Assembly: GCA_023415715.1 (NCBI GenBank)
Contig: JAEZJP010000145.1
Location: 1-11,578, forward strand
Direction of reading: 5' to 3'
Length of the DNA: 11,578 nucleotides
Origin: Bacillota bacterium
Lineage (GTDB): Bacteria > Bacillota > Clostridia > Christensenellales > Aristaeellaceae
The translations under genes and the position numbers were made by a program. Below the pieces are notes generated by a model. It was not told the origin of the DNA, ran no database searches, and saw nothing but the letters and a program-made list of their open reading frames with translations. Below, one piece after another: positions 1-5,728 of the stretch; the first letter of the stretch is position 1; every line of letters starts with the position of its first letter.

Positions 1-204
1 CGGTTTTACAAGGCGGACAAGGCTCATACCTCGGGCAAGGGCACGGGGCTGGGCCTGAGTATCTGCCGGCGCATTCTTGAAGCCCACGGGCAAACGATCC
101 GCCTTTTGCCCACGGAAAGGGGGGCCGCCTTTGAATTCACCTTGGAAAAAGGGAAGGATAAGGCCGGCCGGGATAAGCCGGAACAGGAGGAGGAAACCCC
201 ATGA
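1..204 (+). CDS. Sensor histidine kinase, C-terminal end (partial)
   Basis: The first 67 codons of the window are open in frame 1 and end at TGA 202-204; the gene begins upstream of the window. The visible peptide starts RFYKADKAHTSGKGTGLGLSI, which is the F-box/G2-box region of a HATPase_c ATP-binding domain: GKGTGLGLSI is the glycine-rich ATP-lid motif of two-component sensor kinases. It is followed by the usual helix (CRRILEAHG) and a final beta strand (AAFEFTLEK), then a charged lysine/glutamate-rich tail. By family knowledge the whole protein would be a membrane sensor that autophosphorylates on histidine and passes phosphate to a response regulator; its sensor domain and partner lie outside the window, so the signal is unknown. 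Its stop overlaps the start of the chorismate mutase gene (ATGA at 201-204), indicating one transcript and translational coupling. Confidence 0.9.
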   Translation, partial: RFYKADKAHTSGKGTGLGLSICRRILEAHGQTIRLLPTERGAAFEFTLEKGKDKAGRDKPEQEEETP

Positions 205-488
205 GCGGGGATATTGCCGCGCTTAGGCGGGAGCTTGACGAAATCGACCGGGAACTTACGAAGTTGTTTGAGCGGCGCATGGAGGTAAGCCGCCGGGTGG
301 CAGAGTATAAGCGGGAAAACAACCTGCCGGTGCTGGATGCAAGCCGGGAGGAACAGGTTTTAAGTTCACGGGTGGAAATGCTTCATGATAAAACGCTGGA
401 GAAAAGCGCAAGGGCTCTGTTCATGGAAATTATGCGCCTGAGCCGCCTTGCGCAGGAGAGCATGCTGAATCGGGGTGACGATCTATGA
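201..488 (+). CDS. Chorismate mutase (AroQ class)
   Basis: This 95-residue protein is a free-standing AroQ-type chorismate mutase, which rearranges chorismate to prephenate, the entry to phenylalanine and tyrosine synthesis, in the cytoplasm. It matches the all-helical family of about 90 residues. The N-terminal helix carries LRRELDEIDRELTKLFERR, and the catalytic-type residues fall at the spacing of the E. coli P-protein mutase domain: R9, R26, K37, D46, R49 and E50 (in EYKREN and LDASREE), with Q85 near the usual C-terminal glutamine. The start ATG overlaps the stop of the upstream histidine kinase, preceded by an AGGAGGAGG ribosome binding site at 186-194. Its TGA overlaps the first ATG of the shikimate kinase gene (485-488). 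The order kinase-mutase-shikimate kinase suggests a coupled aromatic amino acid segment. The family call is confident; a regulatory rather than biosynthetic role is not indicated, because no ACT or dehydratase domain is fused. Confidence 0.92.
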   Translation: MSGDIAALRRELDEIDRELTKLFERRMEVSRRVAEYKRENNLPVLDASREEQVLSSRVEMLHDKTLEKSARALFMEIMRLSRLAQESMLNRGDDL

Positions 489-1003
489 TGGACCGCCACG
501 TTTTCCTGATTGGGATGCCTGGAAGCGGCAAGAGCAGCTTGGGCAAGCGCCTGGCGGGAAGGATGGGCGTACCATATGTGGATACCGATACGCTGATCAC
601 CGAAATGACAGGCATGACCGTGCAGCAGATATTTGACGGGCCGGGAGAGCAGGCCTTCCGTAACGCGGAAACCAACATCCTGATGTATCTTGCGGACCAA
701 AAACCCTCCATCGTATCCACAGGCGGCGGCATGGTGATGCGGGAAGAAAACCGGCTCATCATGCGCAACCAGGGAATCATTATTTTAATCGACAGGCCGC
801 TGGAGGATATTCTGTCCGACATCAAGCTGGACAGGCGGCCCATGCTGGCGATAAAAGGCAAGGATGAGGTGGTGCGGCTTTATGATGCGCGCATCGATAT
901 CTACCGGAAGGTGGCCGACGCCGTGCTGGACAACTCTCAGGGCTTTACCAACGGCATCATGAACCTGGAAAAACTGGTTTTGAAGTTTGTGGATGAAATA
1001 TAG
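485..1003 (+). CDS. aroK: Shikimate kinase
   Basis: The 172-residue product is a shikimate kinase, which phosphorylates shikimate at the 3-hydroxyl with ATP, the fifth step of chorismate synthesis. Visible motifs: Walker A GMPGSGKS at residues 10-17; the shikimate-binding VDTD at 32-35; FRNAE with R59; the STGGG glycine loop at 78-82; and the lid sequence RRPML at 117-121 with R118. A further conserved arginine lies in YDARIDIYRKVAD (about 136). The length is normal for a single-domain enzyme (about 165-175 residues). Two adjacent ATG codons (485 and 488) follow a GGGGTGA purine stretch; the first overlaps the chorismate mutase stop and is used here. The gene is followed by an intrinsic terminator at 1026-1074, so it closes the operon. 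aroK is used as symbol; in Firmicutes the same enzyme may be named aroI or aroL. Confidence 0.93.
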   Translation: MMDRHVFLIGMPGSGKSSLGKRLAGRMGVPYVDTDTLITEMTGMTVQQIFDGPGEQAFRNAETNILMYLADQKPSIVSTGGGMVMREENRLIMRNQGIIILIDRPLEDILSDIKLDRRPMLAIKGKDEVVRLYDARIDIYRKVADAVLDNSQGFTNGIMNLEKLVLKFVDEI

Positions 1004-1025
1004 CAATTATTCTCCTGGGTAATCA

Positions 1026-1074
1026 GCAGCCGCCTTCCAAACATTATTTGTTTTGAAGGCGGCCTGCGTTTTTT
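1026..1074 (+). terminator. Rho-independent terminator of the HK-mutase-aroK operon
   Basis: The left arm GCAGCCGCCTTC (1026-1037) pairs with GAAGGCGGCCTGC (1055-1067), leaving one bulged C. The stem continues inward past one mismatch through an AAAC/GTTT pairing to the loop ATTATTT. Six T residues follow at 1069-1074. It lies 22 bases after the aroK stop and faces the same way, so it fits as the end of the aromatic operon. Confidence 0.92.
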
Positions 1075-1080
1075 ATATAG

Positions 1081-1253
1081 CTTCTCTGCAGGGGGCGTGA
1101 TTGCTTGGTAAGTCCATTCACCTTTGTCTGAAAGCCGTAGGGGCGATTAGTAAATCGCCCGTATGTTGCGGTCAGGATATGCCACTTGGCGGGTGATTAA
1201 TAATCGCCCCTAAGGCGTCGTTTGTTTGTTGACTTCTCTGCCAGGGCTTGTGA
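1081..1253. repeat. Imperfect direct repeat flanking the palindromic element
   Basis: CTTCTCTGC followed by AGGG and a TGA occurs at 1081-1100 and again, with small indels and substitutions, at 1233-1253. The two copies bracket the palindromic element at 1138-1212. They could be part of a larger composite repeat unit or chance similarity. Not long enough to call target-site duplications. Confidence 0.35.
1138..1212. repeat. MITE-like palindromic intergenic repeat
   Basis: A 75-base element has inverted ends: TAGGGGCGATTA (1138-1149) at the left and the near complement ending ATAATCGCCCCTA at the right (to 1212). The similarity of the two ends extends over about 23 bases with one indel and a few changes. 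The left end is itself a hairpin, GGGCGATT-AGTA-AATCGCCC (1141-1160), and the right end is a degraded version of the same hairpin. The middle, about 28 bases, carries no reading frame. This architecture resembles short intergenic palindromic repeats common in Clostridia genomes; copy number cannot be judged from one window. Confidence 0.7.
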
Positions 1254-1330
1254 ATTTCGTTACTTCAGTAGTTGCCAGAATACTTAGACAATCAAATGTC
1301 TATAATCAAATCGTCTTCCACCGTTTGGTT

Positions 1331-1924
1331 CTAATCATTGAGTCCCTTTCCGTTCAGTATTTGCGGTATGCATTTTTCAACTCTTGACTCCCTTGTTTTT
1401 ACTTGCTTGGGATCGGAAAAATAAAGTATATAGCCTCTTTGCCGCCCCGGTGTCAATGCTTCAAAGGCAGTTTTCAAGGCAGGGTTCTCATCCAGTTTTT
1501 TTTGAAGCTCTTCAGGGATCGCATATTCCGTATTCTTTTTGAATTCCACTTCCAAGCCGGCCTTTTCGACTTCAATAGCCTCACGAACATAGTCTTTCAA
1601 AATGGTCTCCATTGCGGTAATTTCCCGAATGTTTTTAAACCGGATCTGGCGCCCTGCCTGTACATTCTCCGTTTGCTGGACCAGAACGCCAAAGGGATCG
1701 CGCATCAGGGAACCTTTGATGTACAGAAGCGCACAATATTCCTTGAAGCCGTGCATCAAAACGATGTTGTTGTTTTCAAACGTGTAGCACGGCTTGCCCC
1801 ATTTCAAATCTTCGGCCAGATTGCAACCAAGAAGAATTGTTCTCAATGTCTTGAATTCTTCCTGCCACTTATCTGCGCTGTTTATAAATTCATCGACTTT
1901 AGGATTCCTATGGACATTTGTCAT
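1331..1924 (-). CDS. YdeI/OmdA family protein with DUF1801-type domain
   Basis: A 197-residue cytoplasmic protein. The N-terminal two thirds (about residues 10-115) resemble the DUF1801 fold: an FKTLRTILLGCNLAEDLKWGKPCYTF segment, then beta strands around IVLMHGFKEYCALLYIKG and an FKN-I-E motif. The C-terminal part, from PEELQKKLDENPALKTAFEALTPGRQRGYILYFSDPKQVKTRESRVEKCI, is the YdeI/OmdA (OmpD-associated, bacteriocin-protection) domain, recognisable by LTPGRQRGYI and the KxxxTRxxRVEK pattern. The biochemical function of this family is not established. ATG at 1922-1924 is preferred over a TTG directly before it; both follow a GGGGGTG ribosome binding site (about 1931-1937). It is convergent with aroK and 116 bases from the DUF4180 gene. 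No clear promoter was found upstream. Its base composition is visibly more AT-rich than the aromatic operon, consistent with an accessory gene. Confidence 0.85.
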   Translation of the reverse strand: MTNVHRNPKVDEFINSADKWQEEFKTLRTILLGCNLAEDLKWGKPCYTFENNNIVLMHGFKEYCALLYIKGSLMRDPFGVLVQQTENVQAGRQIRFKNIREITAMETILKDYVREAIEVEKAGLEVEFKKNTEYAIPEELQKKLDENPALKTAFEALTPGRQRGYILYFSDPKQVKTRESRVEKCIPQILNGKGLND

Positions 1925-2040
1925 CAATAAGCACCCCCGCTTCCATTCTTAGGATACTTGATCCTTTTCATTTTGCCTTTACGTAAATCGTACTATGTAA
2001 GCAGTTTAAGAGCATGAGCTTGAGAGGATGACTTTGCCGT

Positions 2041-2403
2041 TCAGAGGTGGGCGGCCTTTACGAACGATGCCAGGCCTTCCTCGGCCGTGGCCTTGAAAAA
2101 CACCTGGCGGCCTTTATTGCTCTCATAGATGAAGTCCCTTAAGCTTCGGCTGGCATAGCCGCTGAAATCACCGGCAACGGCGATTTTCATGTGATAGTTG
2201 GTGAATTTCTGCAGCACTTCTCCCGCAAAGCCGGTTTTAAGCTGGAAAAACGCTTCCGGCAAACATTCCTTGGGCACAATAACACCCGTGCAGCCTTCAT
2301 ACGCTGCCGCTGCCATGCAGTTCAAAGCATCCTGGACGGTATTCCATTTTTCCTCTGCGGTGAGCACTCCGGCCTTGATACCCTGATCCATAATATAGTT
2401 CAT
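2041..2403 (-). CDS. DUF4180 domain protein
   Basis: The 120-residue product matches DUF4180, a family of small Firmicute proteins without an assigned function. Diagnostic segments are the N-terminal helix (NTVQDALNCMAAAAYEGCTGVIVPKE, residues 21-46), AFFQLKTGFAGEVLQKFTNY (51-70) and the family signature KIAVAGDFSGYASRSLRDFIYESNKG (73-98), then a short FF-ATAEEGLASF tail. It looks complete and soluble, with no signal peptide or membrane segment. The ATG at 2401-2403 follows AGGGA. It sits 103 bases downstream of the HTH gene on the same strand with no terminator between, so the two are probably co-transcribed from the strong promoter at 3004-3032. No catalytic residues can be named. Confidence 0.88.
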   Translation of the reverse strand: MNYIMDQGIKAGVLTAEEKWNTVQDALNCMAAAAYEGCTGVIVPKECLPEAFFQLKTGFAGEVLQKFTNYHMKIAVAGDFSGYASRSLRDFIYESNKGRQVFFKATAEEGLASFVKAAHL

Positions 2404-2506
2404 GCTGATCCCTGCTTTTTAGTAAGGGCAAACCACATGCCCATTGTTTGGCATATTTTCCGCCCTTATATGATTTACCCATTTTTCAGGTCGTTGCGCG
2501 GCTTTT

Positions 2507-2971
2507 TTAATCATAAGGATTCTGTGGATCTTTTTGGCCTGTCAGCGCCGAAATAATTGACATCATGGCTTCCATGAAGGGGAGGTTGCCCCACAGCATG
2601 AGCCGAATTTTTCTGTCAGGCTCCAGATATTGCGCTGTGAAGGTGGATGTGCCATATTCCGGGGGCTTTACGTTCATGACGGCGGTCAGCGTGTTCATGA
2701 TGCGTATGGCTTCCTCACGGCCGATTCCATCAATATCCGCCACGGCCGAAATTTTAACTCGCTCTTCCGGCAGGATATCCATACTTGCCGGGCTTTCGGT
2801 GCGCTCCTGCGTTCCTTCAGCGAAAACACTAAGGTCGTGGCCGGTAATGCGCCAGCTTTTGCCTACCTTGTTGGCGCGAAGCTTTCCTTCCCGGATGTAT
2901 CGCTGCACGGTTTTAATGTGCATTTTTAGAAGCTCCGCTGCTTGCTCCGCGGTATAGTACTTTTCAGACAC
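2507..2971 (-). CDS. Excisionase-type helix-turn-helix DNA-binding protein
   Basis: With the GTG start at 2969-2971 the product is 154 residues. The N-terminal domain (about 4-50), YYTAEQAAELLKMHIKTVQRYIREGKLRANKVGKSWRI, is a MerR/excisionase-like winged helix: AEQAAELL-x3-x-TVQRYI-REGKL-A-KVGKSWRI is the classic HTH_17 pattern. A linker rich in E, T and S follows. The C-terminal part (about 70-150) contains AVADIDGIGREEAIRIMNTLTAVMN and RKIRLMLWGNLPFMEAMMSIISALT, an alpha/beta segment that could be a ligand-sensing or dimerisation domain; its family was not recognised. The GTG start is chosen because AGGAG (2979-2983) is seven bases upstream; the in-frame ATG at 2984-2986 has no ribosome binding site and would place AGGAG inside the gene. 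It probably regulates itself and the downstream DUF4180 gene. No integrase or phage gene is nearby, so a true excisionase role is unlikely. Confidence 0.85.
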   Translation of the reverse strand: MSEKYYTAEQAAELLKMHIKTVQRYIREGKLRANKVGKSWRITGHDLSVFAEGTQERTESPASMDILPEERVKISAVADIDGIGREEAIRIMNTLTAVMNVKPPEYGTSTFTAQYLEPDRKIRLMLWGNLPFMEAMMSIISALTGQKDPQNPYD

Positions 2972-2978
2972 AATATCG

Positions 2979-2983
2979 CTCCT
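2979..2983 (-). promoter_or_regulatory. Ribosome binding site that fixes the HTH gene start
   Basis: AGGAG on the minus strand lies seven bases before GTG 2969-2971. The only upstream alternative, ATG 2984-2986, directly abuts it and has no purine-rich site of its own. This supports the shorter protein. Confidence 0.75.
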
Positions 2984-3022
2984 CATTATTACTCATAAGA
3001 AGCATTATAAGAAATAATAAGG
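2981..3022. repeat. Imperfect inverted repeat around the HTH promoter
   Basis: On the plus strand CCTCATTATT (2981-2990) and AATAATAAGG (3013-3022) are complementary at 9 of 10 positions, with 22 bases between. The arm centres are 32 bases apart, close to three helical turns, and the arms bracket the -10 box. One arm overlaps the ribosome binding site. It could be an operator for the HTH protein; AT-rich chance similarity is the alternative. Confidence 0.45.
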
Positions 3023-3032
3023 AACGTGTCAA
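3004..3032 (-). promoter_or_regulatory. Consensus sigma-A promoter for HTH-DUF4180
   Basis: On the minus strand TTGACA (3032-3027), a 17-base spacer and TATAAT (3009-3004) match the sigma-A consensus at every position. Transcription would begin near 2997, giving a short leader of about 26 bases to the GTG start. The -35 box overlaps the TGA stop of the EamA gene (3029-3031), so the HTH gene is transcribed independently of that transporter. Confidence 0.93.
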
Positions 3033-3931
3033 GCGGCTTTTTGCTGTTTCACACTTAGCATAACACCTAGAACCACAATAGCCCCTCCCATGCATTGCCG
3101 CAAGGAAATCGGTTCATGCAAAATAAGGACGGAAAAAATGGCGCCAAATGCCGGCACGAGATTCATAAGGGACACAGTTGTACTGGCTGACAGCCTTCGC
3201 AGACCGAAATTGTAAAGCATAAATGCCGCTACCGAGCAAAATACACCCAAATAGATCAAAGCGGATAAAGAAATTGCATTAGGAACCGTCCACCTGTCCA
3301 TTTCGATAAATGCCAGCGGAACAAAACATACCGTTCCAATGGCGGTTTGATAAAAGGAAAGGGTGACTGCTGGGTATTTGTTGACCACCTTGCGTGTTGT
3401 GAAATTATATAAGGCCCATACGATGCCGGTTGCAATCAATATCATATTGCCGGCCAGTTGATTTTCCCCGTGCACGCCGTTGCCTGTATAGGATACCAGG
3501 TATACGCCGCCGATGGCCAAAGCGATGCCTGCTGTTTTATAGAATGACGGCTTTTCTTTGTAGATCATTAACTCCAACAAGGTAGTAATGGCGGGATAGG
3601 ATGCGACAATCAGCGCCGCATTGATAGCAGTCGTCCATTTGACGCCTATGTTTTCCATCGTAAAATAGATGGTTATCCCTAAAATTCCGCTTGCAGCTAT
3701 GAGCTTCATATCCTTTGGCTCCGGTTTTATAAACTCTTTCTTCAAAACAACAAGGATGCCCAAAATAATGGATGCTATGATAAACCTTGCAGCCCCCAGT
3801 GTGATGGGTGGAAACGAAGCATACGCTATTTTTGTTCCAATGAACGATGTGCTCCATATCAGCAATGCCCCGATGACGGAAGCAAAATGATTCCGGTTTG
3901 TGCTGACACCCGTTTTTGACTCTTTATCCAA
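3029..3931 (-). CDS. EamA (DMT superfamily) transporter
   Basis: A 300-residue membrane protein with two tandem EamA domains, the usual layout of ten-helix drug/metabolite transporters. The first repeat opens with ASVIGALLIWSTSFIGTKIAYASFPPITLGAARFIIA, including the characteristic W-S-F-I-G motif and P in TM1-TM2. The second starts near GNMILIATGIVWALYNFTTRKVV, the matching conserved helix. Both repeats end with helices ahead of short charged loops (MIYKEKPS; LHEPISLRQ, the latter a common EamA E-P/L motif). By family these proteins move amino acids, nucleosides or other metabolites, usually outward; the substrate here is unknown. TTG 3929-3931 is chosen as start because AGGAG (3939-3943) lies seven bases upstream; no in-frame ATG is better placed. 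The gene is divergent from the TrmB regulator, whose likely operator covers its transcription start, so control by that regulator is likely. Confidence 0.92.
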   Translation of the reverse strand: MDKESKTGVSTNRNHFASVIGALLIWSTSFIGTKIAYASFPPITLGAARFIIASIILGILVVLKKEFIKPEPKDMKLIAASGILGITIYFTMENIGVKWTTAINAALIVASYPAITTLLELMIYKEKPSFYKTAGIALAIGGVYLVSYTGNGVHGENQLAGNMILIATGIVWALYNFTTRKVVNKYPAVTLSFYQTAIGTVCFVPLAFIEMDRWTVPNAISLSALIYLGVFCSVAAFMLYNFGLRRLSASTTVSLMNLVPAFGAIFSVLILHEPISLRQCMGGAIVVLGVMLSVKQQKAA

Positions 3932-3965
3932 ACGAATTCTCCTCTCCGTGTTATTGCTATCTTCA

Positions 3966-3993
3966 ATTAGTGACTACTAATGTAGCTACTAAT
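3966..3993. promoter_or_regulatory. Candidate operator between EamA and TrmB genes
   Basis: This 28-base stretch combines an inverted repeat ATTAGT-N4-ACTAAT (3966-3981), a perfect direct repeat of CTACTAAT (3974-3981 and 3986-3993, 12 bases apart) and the perfect palindrome GTAGCTAC (3982-3989). It sits just downstream of the EamA -10 box, over the predicted transcription start, a position where a bound protein would repress. The neighbouring TrmB protein is the natural candidate. Confidence 0.6.
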
Positions 3994-3996
3994 CAG

Positions 3997-4025
3997 AGAA
4001 TATACTTTTTTCCTATTGCTGTCAA
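3997..4025 (-). promoter_or_regulatory. Probable promoter of the EamA gene
   Basis: On the minus strand a perfect TTGACA (4025-4020) is followed after 17 bases by TATTCT (4002-3997), with the alternative TATATT two bases closer to the -35. Its -35 box overlaps the -35 region of the opposing TrmB promoter, so the two compete for polymerase. Confidence 0.7.
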
Positions 4026-4042
4026 GTAAAAAATGCTATACT
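4016..4042 (+). promoter_or_regulatory. Probable promoter of the TrmB gene
   Basis: TATACT (4037-4042) is preceded by TGC, making an extended -10 element. The best -35 is TTGCTG at 4016-4021 with a short 15-base spacer, which is weak, but an extended -10 reduces the need for it. The predicted leader to ATG 4067 is about 18 bases and includes AAAGGAGG. Confidence 0.6.
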
Positions 4043-4066
4043 ATTGTGAATAAAGGAGGCTGCGCC

Positions 4067-4894
4067 ATGAATACCGATATCTTGAAAATTCTGCAAGACT
4101 TGAACTTTAATGAATATGAGGCAAAAGCATATCTCGCCTTATTGGAAAAATCTCCGCTTTCAGGCTATGCGGTTTCCTTAAACTCCGGCGTGCCCCGCTC
4201 CAAAATCTACGAGGTATTGGGAGCGATGGTGAGCCGCGGCGATATTATTGTGAGCCAGGATTCCACGCCTCTGTATATACCGATCCCGCCAAGTGAATTG
4301 ATCGCGCACAGAAAACACAGGGCGGAGCAGGTGTTCCGCTTGGCGCAGGATGCATTGGAGCAATATACATCATCATCACAGAACCGTGATAACATCTGGA
4401 ACATATCAGGGCATGAAGCCATTATGAACCGTATAAAAGAAGGGATCAAAAAAGCAAAGTACCGTATACTTTTGGAAATATGGAAAGAGGATGCCGAGGA
4501 ACTCAGGGAGACGCTTCAAAATGCATCCCGGAATGGCATCAAAATACTGATTGTTGCTTATGGAGAATTGGAATTTGATTTCGCCCAGGTTTACCGCCAT
4601 GACATGAGCGGGCAAATCACATCCGAGTATGGCGGACGCTGGATCGTATTCAGCGCGGACGACCAGGAAGTGGTGGCAGGAATCGTTTCCCTTGACAAGG
4701 AGTGCCGTGCCGCATGGACCATGCATCCGGGCCTGGTCATGCCGATCACTGAAGTAATCATTCACGACATGTATATCATGGAAATATTGCATGAATTCCG
4801 CGGACAGCTGGAAGAGAAATTTGGCCCGAATTTATCCGAGCTTAGGGATAAATTTGTGATTGAGCCGCTGGGCAAGAAGTATTATAGGCCCTGA
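4067..4894 (+). CDS. TrmB-family transcriptional regulator
   Basis: A 275-residue regulator. Residues 1-70 form the TrmB winged helix: ILQDLNFNEYEAKAYLALLEKSPLSGYAVSLNSGVPRSKIYEVLGAMVSRGDI is a textbook match (L-x2-G/N-x4-EA-x-YLALL...SG-x-A/GVPRSKIYEVL). A helical linker of about 76-104, rich in E, Q and R, probably dimerises. The remainder (about 112-270), beginning WNISGHEAIMNRIKEGIKKAKYRILLEIW, is the PLD-like effector domain that in characterised TrmB proteins binds sugars. The ATG at 4067 is chosen since GGAGG (4055-4059) lies seven bases before it; an upstream in-frame start lies inside the promoter. The gene is divergent from EamA and followed 72 bases later by a broken alpha/beta hydrolase gene. 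It likely represses EamA and itself through the repeats at 3966-3993; the ligand is unknown and need not be a sugar. Confidence 0.9.
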   Translation: MNTDILKILQDLNFNEYEAKAYLALLEKSPLSGYAVSLNSGVPRSKIYEVLGAMVSRGDIIVSQDSTPLYIPIPPSELIAHRKHRAEQVFRLAQDALEQYTSSSQNRDNIWNISGHEAIMNRIKEGIKKAKYRILLEIWKEDAEELRETLQNASRNGIKILIVAYGELEFDFAQVYRHDMSGQITSEYGGRWIVFSADDQEVVAGIVSLDKECRAAWTMHPGLVMPITEVIIHDMYIMEILHEFRGQLEEKFGPNLSELRDKFVIEPLGKKYYRP

Positions 4895-4895
4895 T

Positions 4896-4909
4896 TCCTG
4901 CATGCAGGA
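4896..4909. repeat. Perfect 14-base palindrome before the hydrolase gene
   Basis: TCCTGCATGCAGGA reads the same on both strands with no spacer. It starts one base after the TrmB stop codon and ends 57 bases before the hydrolase ATG. It may be a protein-binding site or a small hairpin in the transcript; there is no T-run, so it is not a standard terminator. Confidence 0.55.
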
Positions 4910-4966
4910 CTATAAAGGAGTATTGTTTGCTCGGGCATTGCCGTGCATGATTACGGAGGAATGTTG

Positions 4967-5712
4967 ATGAAGAGCTGCTTTATATCAAACGGACAGGTAA
5001 AAATCCATGTTCTCGACAACGAAAATGATTCTCCCAACTTGCCCTCATTGCTTGTGGCTGGGGGGCTTTGGGAGCCTGCGGAGAGAGCCATGCCCATACT
5101 GTCCGGGCTTTCAAGCCATGTTGTGGCTTTTAGCTTCCGCGGCCGCGGCTTAAGCTCGACACCGGTGACCGGGTATGATCTTGACGACCATCTAAGTGAT
5201 ATGGAAGCCGTGGTCAAAGGCATCGGGCTAAAGAACTACTGCGTTCTGGGCTTTTCGAGAGGCGCTTCCTATGCGCTTGGCTGGCGCTTAGCCATCAGCA
5301 GGAAATGCGCGGGCTAATACTTATCGATCAGCCGCCGACTCATATACGGCCAGGGCCGGGGTATGTGGATTTCTGGTCAAATCTTGTGTACCTGGATGTT
5401 CCGATCTTGAATTTCATGCGAAGGGAAGCGCTGGAGGGGCTTGCCAGGGAAGCGCATCATGCGGATTTTTCTTCCCGGCTTCGTACTCTTCAGATACCGG
5501 TAAGACTCTTTGCCGGCAGAAACAAAGAGGCGAAGATCAAGTCGGATCTTACTGATGAAATCATTGACTTGTACAAAAAAGAGATCCCAAATTGCGAAGT
5601 GGTGGAGTTTTTGCATTCGGGGCATATGATCCCCGATGAGGAGCAGCAGAAATATTTGCATGAGATCGATTCCTTTATAAAGAAAAGTGGCAGTGAAGCA
5701 TTCATTTACTGA
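4967..5712 (+). pseudogene. Alpha/beta hydrolase, broken by a one-base frameshift
   Basis: Two abutting open frames make one alpha/beta hydrolase. The first (ATG 4967, GGAGG at 4955-4959) encodes the N-terminal half with VAGGLWEPAERA, FRGRGLSSTP and the nucleophile elbow GFSRG (S97). After W106 (codon 5282-5284) the frame runs into ten unrelated residues and stops at 5315-5317. The next frame continues the homology without loss: ALSHQQEMRGLILIDQPP, the cap region, and the histidine motif GHMIP, ending at TGA 5710-5712. Restoring one G in the GG run at 5283-5284 gives a normal 248-residue enzyme. By family it would hydrolyse an ester, amide or related bond, in the cytoplasm; the substrate is unknown. 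The catalytic acid is not obvious (AGRNKEAKIKSD replaces the usual G-x-x-D). The rest of the gene is undamaged, so this is either a recent mutation or an assembly error. It probably shares a transcript with the TrmB gene. Confidence 0.85.
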
Positions 5713-5728
5713 ACATATACATAGCTTA

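Larger units (their letters stand above)
1004..1330. other. Gene-poor interval after aroK
   Basis: This 327-base interval between the aroK stop and the convergent YdeI-like gene has no convincing coding region on either strand. It holds the operon terminator (1026-1074), a palindromic repeat element (1138-1212) and an imperfect direct repeat flanking that element. Nothing is recognised in the remaining 75 or so bases before the stop codon of the YdeI-like gene; no clear rho-independent terminator was seen for that gene. Confidence 0.6.

Noticed and set aside
1138..1212. CRISPR array
   Set aside because: The repeats are inverted ends of one element, not regularly spaced direct repeats, and no cas gene is near.
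1403..1930. Plus-strand open frame of 175 codons over the YdeI-like gene
   Set aside because: Its product is cysteine- and phenylalanine-rich and unlike any family; the minus-strand protein is recognisable.
1978..1987. TTTACGTAAA palindrome upstream of the YdeI-like gene as an operator
   Set aside because: A ten-base AT-rich palindrome is common by chance, and no promoter could be placed beside it.
2426..2442. GGGCA-N7-TGCCC hairpin between HTH and DUF4180 as a terminator
   Set aside because: The stem is only five base pairs and no T-run follows, so it would not stop transcription.
2507..2971. Excisionase of an integrated element
   Set aside because: The helix-turn-helix resembles excisionases, but there is no integrase, attachment site or phage gene nearby and the protein has an added C-terminal domain.
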